64,000 nucleotides of DNA from an uncultured Collinsella sp. GTDB taxonomy: Bacteria; Actinomycetota; Coriobacteriia; Coriobacteriales; Coriobacteriaceae. The notes below the pieces were generated by a model, which saw only the letters and a program-made list of their open reading frames with translations, searched no databases and had not been told where the DNA came from. This document shows, piece by piece, positions 59,152 through 64,000 of the stretch. The position numbers and the translations under genes were made by a program. Position 1 is the stretch's first letter. Every line of letters begins with the position of its first letter. The stretch spans positions 19,779 to 83,778 of the forward strand of contig CAUESV010000009.1 in NCBI GenBank assembly GCA_959020715.1, in the 5' to 3' direction.

Positions 59152-59898
59152 ATGGAAAAGCTGGGAGTTATCGGCGGCATGGGCGCCGAGGCCACGTCGT
59201 ATTACTACGACCAGGTGGTGCGTCATACGGCTGCTGCCTGCGATCAGGAACATATCGACATGGTGGTACTCTCCAAGTCGACCATGCCCGACCGCACGTT
59301 GGCCATTAAGACCGGCGAGCATGCTAAGCTGCTGGCGACCATGAAAGAGTGCGCCCAGGCACTCGAGTCGCTGGGCTGTGCACACATTGCCATTCCCTGC
59401 AACACGTCACACTACTTCTATGACCAGATCCAGTCGTTTACGAAGGTGCCGATTATCCATATGCCGCGTGAGTCGGTGCGCTATGCTCTGGCCGGTGCGG
59501 TGATGGGGGAGTGCGAGTTCGACCCCAACCTGAGTATGCCGGCCGAGCCGGTGCACAAGATTGGCATCATGGGCACCGACGGAACCGTGGGCGCGGGCGT
59601 CTACGGCCGCGAATGTAAGGCTGCGGGTGTTGAGGTCGTCTATCCCAGCGAGAAACGTCAGAACGATGTGATGTCGCTTATCTACGATGATGTGAAGGCC
59701 GGACGTGAGCCCGATATGGATAAGTTCGACCGCGTGATGTGGGAGTTCGCCCGTAGCGGCTGCGACCGCGTCATTCTGGCCTGCACCGAGCTCTCGGTGC
59801 TACAGAAGTACCGAGAGATGCCCGAGATCACCCTCGACGCCATGGATGTCCTGGTGCGCGAATCCATCATCCGCAGCGGCGCCCCCTACCGCCTCTAG
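59152..59898 (+). CDS. Aspartate/glutamate racemase family protein
   Basis: 248 residues from the ATG after CAAGGAGG. PLP-independent racemase fold with two catalytic cysteines, in IAIPCNTSHYF (about residue 84) and VILACTELSV (about 207). GVIGGMGAEATSYYYDQV and STMPDRT are typical of the aspartate racemase branch. It follows the ATP-grasp ligase by 84 bp and probably supplies its D-amino acid, likely D-Asp. Confidence 0.92.
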   Translation: MEKLGVIGGMGAEATSYYYDQVVRHTAAACDQEHIDMVVLSKSTMPDRTLAIKTGEHAKLLATMKECAQALESLGCAHIAIPCNTSHYFYDQIQSFTKVPIIHMPRESVRYALAGAVMGECEFDPNLSMPAEPVHKIGIMGTDGTVGAGVYGRECKAAGVEVVYPSEKRQNDVMSLIYDDVKAGREPDMDKFDRVMWEFARSGCDRVILACTELSVLQKYREMPEITLDAMDVLVRESIIRSGAPYRL

Positions 59899-59903
59899 CT
59901 TTC

Positions 59904-59940
59904 GACCTGTCAAAAAGGGACAGGTTAATTTTGGTAGGTT
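59904..59940. repeat. Dispersed GGGACAGGTT repeat
   Basis: GACCTGTC-AAAAAG-GGACAGGTT is followed by AATTTTGGTAGGTT. The 23-bp GGGACAGG...TAGGT segment is identical to the left arm of the palindrome at 11890-11953. Confidence 0.75.
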
Positions 59941-59957
59941 TTATCTGGTGAAACAGT

Positions 59958-59994
59958 AAAGGCCTCGGCTCGTTTGGTGCGAGCCGAGGCCTTT
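59958..59994. terminator. Bidirectional intrinsic terminator
   Basis: Perfect 15-bp arms AAAGGCCTCGGCTCG and CGAGCCGAGGCCTTT around TTTGGTG. It ends the racemase operon and the convergent ECF operon. Confidence 0.93.
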
Positions 59995-60023
59995 TGCGTT
60001 GGGCTGTTGCTGTCGGTGGTGAA

Positions 60024-60770
60024 CTAGAACAGGAAGCCGATGGCGATGAGGGCGATGCTGACGATGAGCACGGCGATGTCCAGACCCTTGATGGGGTAGC
60101 GCTTGTACGAGCTGGTGCGCGTACGCAGATAGAAGCCGCGCTGTTCTGCCGCCAAGGCTGTGGCATCGGTCTTGCCCACGCTCGAGATGAGCAGTGGCAC
60201 GCACAGTGGCAGCATGAGCTTAAGCTTCTTGATGGGGTTCTTGGTGTCGTACTCGACGCCGCGTGCGGTCTGCGCCTCCATGATGGCGTTCATCTCCTGA
60301 CCAAACACCGGCACAAAGCGCAGCGCCGTGGTAAAGGTGAAGGCATAGCGATACGGTACGTGCAGCACCTCGACGCAGGCGTTGGCAAGGTCGTTGAGCT
60401 TGGTCACCATGAGCATGAGGATGAGTGGTAACGCCACACCCAGTAGGCGCAGACAGGCCTTCGATCCTGTGATGAGGCCCGTGTCGGTGATAAAGCCCCA
60501 CACCACGTTGCCATCGCGCATAAAGGCCAGCTGGAGCACCAGCATGATAAGCGCGAGCGGGATCAGCAACTTGAGCAGCGAGAACAGACGGTCGACGACG
60601 CCGGCATAGGCACCCAGCGCAAGGGTGAGTGCCAAAAAGCCCAGCAGCGCCACGTAGGTGTCGGACAAGAAGATGCCGACGATGATGGCGGCGGCGAGGC
60701 CCAGTTTGACGACGGGATTCAGGCGATGCAGCAGCGTATCGCCCGGCATGTAGTCGATGACGTTAACCAC
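60024..60770 (-). CDS. ECF transporter transmembrane T component
   Basis: 248 residues. A GTG start overlapping the ABC gene stop by 8 nt, with AAGGAGATGG inside that gene, is preferred to a longer in-frame ATG. Several hydrophobic helices and the cytoplasmic coupling motif region (VPYRYAFTFTTALRFVPVF, then MEAQTARGVEYDTKNPIKK with the ARG motif) identify EcfT. The second ARG-type motif is in ALAAEQRGFYLRTRTSS. It joins the S component to the ATPase pair. Confidence 0.92.
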   Translation of the reverse strand: MVNVIDYMPGDTLLHRLNPVVKLGLAAAIIVGIFLSDTYVALLGFLALTLALGAYAGVVDRLFSLLKLLIPLALIMLVLQLAFMRDGNVVWGFITDTGLITGSKACLRLLGVALPLILMLMVTKLNDLANACVEVLHVPYRYAFTFTTALRFVPVFGQEMNAIMEAQTARGVEYDTKNPIKKLKLMLPLCVPLLISSVGKTDATALAAEQRGFYLRTRTSSYKRYPIKGLDIAVLIVSIALIAIGFLF

Positions 60771-62514
60771 GGTGGACCATCTCCTTGGTAATTCGAACGA
60801 CATCGGTGACCTCGCTCACCTGCGCAAAAGCGGGAGAGACGGAAGATGCCAGACGGCGCGAGAGTTCAATAACCTGGGGAGGCTCCACGTAGGCACGCCG
60901 CATGAGATCGATGTTCGAGAATAGCTCGTGCGTGCGGCCGCGGTCGAGGATGCGACCGTCGGCCATTACCACAATGCGCTCGGCAAAATCCGAGACGACT
61001 TCCATATCGTGGCAGACCATGATAACGGCGCAACCACGCTCGGCCATGGTGCGCACTGTTTCCATGACGGTCATGCATTCGCGGTAATCAAGGCCGCTCG
61101 TGGGCTCGTCGAGTACGACGATCTTGGGCTCCACCACTACGACGGAGGCAAGCGCCACCATTTGTCGCTGGCCACGCGAAAGCGAGAACGGTGCCTCATC
61201 GGCAGGCAGGCCAAAGCGGTCGATGACGAGTTGGGCACGACGCAGAGCCTCGGCACGGTCCATGCCGCCAAGCTCCAAGCCAAAGGCGACCTCGTCGAGC
61301 ACGGTGTCCTTGCAGATCTGACGGTCAGGGTTTTGGAAGAGGGTCGCGACCTCGCGAGCGATGCGGCTCGTGGGAACGGCTGCGGTATCCAGTCCCGTGA
61401 CGCGCACGCTGCCCGAGGCGGGCTTAAGCAGGCCCGTGAGCAGTTTGGTGAGCGTGGTCTTGCCGGCGCCGTTTTGGCCGACGATGCCCACGAGCTCGCC
61501 AGGATAGAGCGTCAGGCTAAGGTCGTGTACGGCGGCGCCGCCATTGGGGTAGGCAAACTCAACATGGTCGAAGGTGAGTACGGGTTCGGCGTCCTTGGCA
61601 TGAGGACGCAACGACGGTGCATGCGGGGAACCGGCGGGTGCCTGGGCTTCGATGGCCGCGTGTGCGGGGTCGACGATGCCCGAAATCAGGCGCTCAGCCT
61701 CATCGACATCCAAGCAGGGGGTACCGCTTACCAGGCCATCGGTTTGGAGGCTATTGAAGATACGCGTGACGCGAGGGCAGTCGACGCCGATGGCACGGAG
61801 CTCGTCGGTATGCGCGAAGACCTCGTGTGGCTCGCCCTGCAGCGCAATTTCGCCATGGTTGAGCACGAGCACGCGGTTGCAGTACTCCGAGAGCAGGGCG
61901 ACCTTTTGCTCAACGACGACGATGGTGATTCCAAGTGCGCGGTTTGCCTCACGCAGCGTCTCGAAGACCAACGTGGAGCTAGCGGGGTCGAGTGCCGCGG
62001 TGGGCTCGTCGAGAACCAAGACGCGCGGACGCATGGCGAGGATGGCGGCGATGGCTACCTTTTGCTTCTGTCCGCCCGAGAGGGTGGCGATCTCGCGGTC
62101 GCGCAGGTCGCTGATGCCGACGGTCTCGAGCGTTTCGCTCACGCGCTGCTCGATCTGGTCGTGGGGAACGCCAAAGTTCTCGAGGCCAAAGAGCATCTCG
62201 TCCTCGACGACCGAAGCGACCATCTGCGTGTCGATATCCTGCAGCACACTGCCGACGATTTGCGACACGTCGGTGAGCGAGACTTCGCAGGTGTCGTGGC
62301 CGTCGACCATGACGGACCCAAAGAACGTGCCGGTGTAGTGGTGGGGCACGGCACCCGACAGGCAGGCGGCAAGCGTGGACTTGCCGGCACCCGAGGGCCC
62401 GATGATGCCGATGAAATCTCCCTTGTTCACGCTGAGCGAGATGTGGCTGAGCGCCTGCTCGGTCTGCGTGCCATAGGAGAACGAGACATCGTCGACGTTG
62501 ATGATCGTTTCCAT
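60763..62514 (-). CDS. ECF transporter ATPase, two fused A domains
   Basis: 583 residues. Domain 1 (about 1-240): GPSGAGKST, LSGGQKQK, LVLDEPTAALDP. Domain 2 (about 315-540): GQNGAGKTT, LSRGQRQM (LSRG instead of LSGG), VVLDEPTSGLD. Fusion of the A and A' subunits is known in dedicated ECF systems. The C-terminal tail overlaps the T gene. Together with the T and S genes it forms a complete transporter, probably for tryptophan given the leader upstream. Confidence 0.94.
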   Translation of the reverse strand: METIINVDDVSFSYGTQTEQALSHISLSVNKGDFIGIIGPSGAGKSTLAACLSGAVPHHYTGTFFGSVMVDGHDTCEVSLTDVSQIVGSVLQDIDTQMVASVVEDEMLFGLENFGVPHDQIEQRVSETLETVGISDLRDREIATLSGGQKQKVAIAAILAMRPRVLVLDEPTAALDPASSTLVFETLREANRALGITIVVVEQKVALLSEYCNRVLVLNHGEIALQGEPHEVFAHTDELRAIGVDCPRVTRIFNSLQTDGLVSGTPCLDVDEAERLISGIVDPAHAAIEAQAPAGSPHAPSLRPHAKDAEPVLTFDHVEFAYPNGGAAVHDLSLTLYPGELVGIVGQNGAGKTTLTKLLTGLLKPASGSVRVTGLDTAAVPTSRIAREVATLFQNPDRQICKDTVLDEVAFGLELGGMDRAEALRRAQLVIDRFGLPADEAPFSLSRGQRQMVALASVVVVEPKIVVLDEPTSGLDYRECMTVMETVRTMAERGCAVIMVCHDMEVVSDFAERIVVMADGRILDRGRTHELFSNIDLMRRAYVEPPQVIELSRRLASSVSPAFAQVSEVTDVVRITKEMVHRG

Positions 62515-62535
62515 GGATACCTTTCATAGTCATTG

Positions 62536-62573
62536 GGGACAGTCTTAAATGACCAGTCGTTTAAGAACGTCCC
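62536..62573. repeat. Hairpin-forming GGGAC...GTCCC repeat before the EcfA gene
   Basis: GGGAC, TCTTAAA and their inverse TTTAAGA, GTCCC enclose GACCAGTCG-type loop sequence, followed by A6. A second GGGAC occurs at about 62591. It lies in the leader of the EcfA cistron on the minus strand. Confidence 0.6.
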
Positions 62574-62620
62574 AAAAAAGCTCGTTGTTTGGGACGGTCT
62601 TTGGTGGTGAAGCACGGAGA

Positions 62621-62721
62621 CGGCTTTACGAGGTGCCCCAGGTTGGCGCGAAAGAGGAACGAAGCGTACTTGGGTACGCGAGCGACGAATGAACGCCAAG
62701 ATGGGGTGGCTCGTAAAGCCG
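62621..62721 (+). repeat. Structured element, copy 3
   Basis: Outer stem CGGCTTTACGAG / CTCGTAAAGCCG, middle stem CCCCA-GG-TTGGCG / CGCCAA-GA-TGGGG, internal loop GAAAGAGG opposite GAGCGACG..TGAA, apical GCGTAC-TTGG-GTACGC. It lacks the 3' GCAGCGTCGAGC module of copies 1 and 2. It sits between the S component gene and the EcfA gene, i.e. within the operon, antisense to the transcript. Confidence 0.85.
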
Positions 62722-62727
62722 AGCAGG

Positions 62728-63300
62728 TTAGTTGAGCTTAAGGGCCTTCTGGATGGGCAAGTAGAGGGCGCCGACCAGAATGGCGTTAAAGACGGCGGTC
62801 ATGGCGACGACGGGCAGCATAGCGGCGGCGAGCTCGCCCACCACGCCGAGCATGGCCATCTTGATGACCATGAAGATGACGCCCGAGACAAAGGTGGTCA
62901 CGAACGTTGCGACGATGGCGACGGCAGACTTGACCTGTCCGTCCTTGGCAGCAGCGTTGACGATGACGGCCATGAGCATGGCGGCGATGCCCTCGGCGGC
63001 AAAATCGACGAACGGCGAAGTGGTGGTGATCTGGATCACGGCAGCCGAGATGAGGCCGATGACGAGCGCCTGGCCGATGTTGGGGCGAACGACCAGGATG
63101 GTGAGGCAGAAGGCCGAGATGATGAACTCGGGGCTGATCATGCCGCCCGAGATGCCCGAGATTGCCTTGCCGACGGTGAAGTTGAGGATGAAGCCGGCGG
63201 CGAGCAGGATGGCGAGCAGGACGAGGGCGCGGACATCGAGTTTGCCGCGGTCGGCGGTCTGGACGGTGCGGGGCTGGGTGGCGGTGGTGTTCTGAGACAT
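62728..63300 (-). CDS. ECF transporter S component, probable tryptophan-specific (TrpP-like)
   Basis: 190 residues with SD GAAAGGA. Five to six membrane helices. The pattern GGM-P near residue 50-55, LVVRPNIGQALVIGLISAAVIQITTTSPFVD and the C-terminal ALYLPIQKAL parallel Bacillus TrpP (GGMKPD, LVIGIVTGIISALTTAFP). The leader of this gene encodes a Trp-rich peptide with an attenuator, so tryptophan is the likely ligand. It binds substrate at high affinity and toggles in the membrane with the T/A module. Confidence 0.85.
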   Translation of the reverse strand: MSQNTTATQPRTVQTADRGKLDVRALVLLAILLAAGFILNFTVGKAISGISGGMISPEFIISAFCLTILVVRPNIGQALVIGLISAAVIQITTTSPFVDFAAEGIAAMLMAVIVNAAAKDGQVKSAVAIVATFVTTFVSGVIFMVIKMAMLGVVGELAAAMLPVVAMTAVFNAILVGALYLPIQKALKLN

Positions 63301-63377
63301 GGTGAAAATCCTTTCGGAAGGGGAGTGCAAGAGAAAAGCGGAGGCGCGTGATGCGAATGCGATCGGGCTCGAGATAG

Positions 63378-63410
63378 AAAAAGGCCCCCGGTCGAAACCG
63401 GAGGCCTTCC
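63378..63410 (-). terminator. Attenuator terminator of the Trp-regulated ECF operon
   Basis: On the minus strand GGAAGGCCTCCGGT-TTCG-ACCGGGGGCC is followed by TTTTTCT. It lies between the leader peptide and the S component start. CGGTCGA in the leader-peptide codons (Ile-Gly-Arg) can pair with TCGACCG of this hairpin, giving an antiterminator. Confidence 0.8.
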
Positions 63411-63444
63411 AATCACCTAGAGCGCAAAAACAGGCGTGAGGGAC

Positions 63445-63513
63445 TCACTGTCGACCGATCGTATTCACATCACGCCACCACCAGTTGTTGAGAGACTTCA
63501 TCGTGTTCTTCAT
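63445..63513 (-). CDS. Trp leader peptide (22 aa, three consecutive Trp codons)
   Basis: ATG with SD AAAGGAG. The product MKNTMKSLNNWWWRDVNTIG plus two residues carries TGG TGG TGG at codons 11-13. It is a ribosome-sensing leader peptide: stalling at the Trp codons when charged tRNA-Trp is low would favour an antiterminator and allow transcription of the ECF genes. The GTGAG-TCC-CTCAC hairpin right after its stop is another candidate structure. Too short for routine gene finding. Confidence 0.85.
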   Translation of the reverse strand: MKNTMKSLNNWWWRDVNTIGRQ

Positions 63514-63571
63514 GTTGGTGGCTCCTTTCGTGATGCCGCGGCGCGGTCGCACCTAGTTGCTGTTGCGCTGC

Positions 63572-63577
63572 ACTATA
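63572..63577 (-). promoter_or_regulatory. Extended -10 promoter of the Trp-regulated ECF operon
   Basis: On the minus strand TGCTATAGT is an extended -10. No good -35 is seen, but an A/T-rich palindrome AAATCTTTTT-AAAAAAGATTT (around 63601-63621) upstream may act as an UP-like element. Transcription would begin near 63565. Confidence 0.55.
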
Positions 63578-63647
63578 GCACAGCAAAGTGTGTGCGGGGA
63601 AATCTTTTTTAAAAAGATTTCAGGCGGGTTTCCCGTCGGTCAAAAAG

Positions 63648-63679
63648 GCGGGCGGGACGAACCGTGCCATCCCGCCCGC
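63648..63679 (-). terminator. Intrinsic terminator of the LPxTG gene
   Basis: Perfect arms GCGGGCGGGA and TCCCGCCCGC, with TTTTT on the minus strand after the hairpin. Confidence 0.88.
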
Positions 63680-63691
63680 ACCAGTGAGGGA

Positions 63692-64000
63692 TTACTCCTT
63701 GTTGCGGCGATAGAGGATATAGCCGCCTGCGGAGATGACGGCAACGCCAGCGATGGCGAATGCGGCCACCATGCGGCCATCAAAACGATCGCCAGTGGTG
63801 GGCAGGCCGCCCTTGGTGTTCGTCTTGTTGGTGGTTACCGTAGTCGTGGTGTTGTCCGACTTGCCAGGCTTCTCAGGCTTGGCAGCGGGCTGCTCGGGCT
63901 TAGTGGGCTGCTCAGGCTGCTCGGGGGTGCTGGGCTGTTCGGGCTTGCCGGGCTGCTCGGGAGTGCCGGGCTGCTCGGGAGTGCCGGGCTGCTCGGGAGT
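63692..64000 (-). CDS. LPxTG-anchored surface protein, C-terminal part only
   Basis: 102 residues are visible; the N-terminus lies beyond the window. The C-terminus has the sortase motif LPTTG, then a short spacer, a hydrophobic helix (MVAAFAIAGVAVISAGGYIL) and the positively charged tail YRRNKE. Upstream are PEQPGT repeats and a Lys/Pro-rich spacer that would cross the cell wall. Sortase would cleave between T and G and link the protein to peptidoglycan. Function of the missing part is unknown. Confidence 0.95.
   Translation of the reverse strand, partial: TPEQPGTPEQPGTPEQPGKPEQPSTPEQPEQPTKPEQPAAKPEKPGKSDNTTTTVTTNKTNTKGGLPTTGDRFDGRMVAAFAIAGVAVISAGGYILYRRNKE
63890..64000 (-). repeat. 18-bp tandem repeats encoding PEQPGT-type hexapeptides
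   Basis: Repeats of GCCGGGCTGCTCGGGAGT, three nearly exact and others diverged (PGKPEQ, PSTPEQ). They continue over the right edge. Such repeats vary in number by slippage. Confidence 0.9.

Noticed and set aside
60928..62529. Plus-strand frame opposite the fused ECF ATPase
   Set aside because: The minus strand encodes two complete ABC domains; the plus frame is Gly/Asp/His-rich with no motif.
63890..64000. Short tandem repeats as a CRISPR array
   Set aside because: The 18-bp units are contiguous without spacers and encode PEQPGT in the frame of the LPxTG protein.

Overview
The window is chromosomal DNA from a high-GC, anaerobic, Gram-positive gut actinobacterium. The best fit is a Coriobacteriia member, probably Collinsella or a close relative. 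This rests on codon usage, the gene repertoire (L-lactate dehydrogenase, flavodoxin with DUF3793, LPxTG surface protein, dedicated ECF transporter, frl-type genes) and SdpR/SdpI and YolD/Y-family polymerase pairs. No rRNA, tRNA, CRISPR array or complete insertion sequence was seen. Genus assignment is inference.

Layout. 1-9.2 kb: cyclase-family enzyme (cut by the edge), Fe-S aldo/keto reductase, Gfo/Idh/MocA oxidoreductase, endonuclease IV, a polar amino-acid ABC transporter operon, a flavodoxin/DUF3793 operon and a heavy-metal-associated protein behind a CsoR-like operator. 9.2-13.8 kb: SOS-type YolD/Y-family polymerase pair behind two LexA-like boxes, a truncated Fe-ADH-like protein and pgi. 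13.9-16.8 kb: an orphan operon of a soluble VirD4/TraG-like ATPase, a ClpP-like peptidase and an unknown protein. 17.5-19.9 kb: deoC and two HAD phosphatases. 20.1-31.5 kb: a large sugar-amine (fructoselysine-like) catabolic cluster with its GntR/UTRA regulator and YfcC-type carrier. 31.5-46.4 kb: housekeeping genes (TatD, TcdA, EttA, NadE, aminotransferase, L-LDH, nucleoid-associated protein), SdpR/SdpI and several unknown proteins.

46.6-52 kb: lysine/DAP biosynthesis by the acetylated branch. A lysine riboswitch on the minus strand precedes an in-frame LysA-DapA fusion, then dapB and dapH. A divergent M20 peptidase is the probable N-acetyl-DAP deacetylase, and the aminotransferase at 41.6 kb could supply the missing transamination. 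52-59.9 kb: HigBA-type toxin-antitoxin, small membrane proteins, an HTH/Ser-Thr kinase pair, a coiled-coil cell-wall hydrolase, a MOSC protein and an ATP-grasp ligase/Asp-Glu racemase pair. 60-63.6 kb: a complete ECF transporter (T, fused A-A, S) behind a ribosome-mediated tryptophan attenuator whose leader peptide carries three consecutive Trp codons. The right edge is the C-terminus of an LPxTG surface protein with PEQPGT repeats.

The strongest unexplained signals are in non-coding DNA. One is a three-copy structured element whose stems covary between copies, around a conserved internal loop and GCGTAC-TTCG-GTACGC hairpin. Another is a pair of covarying 20-bp stem-loops placed directly before two ribosome binding sites. 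A third is a family of GGGACAGGTT/AACCTGTCCC palindromes. Among proteins, the LysA-DapA fusion, the VirD4-like/ClpP-like operon and the expanded frl-type cluster deserve the closest look.
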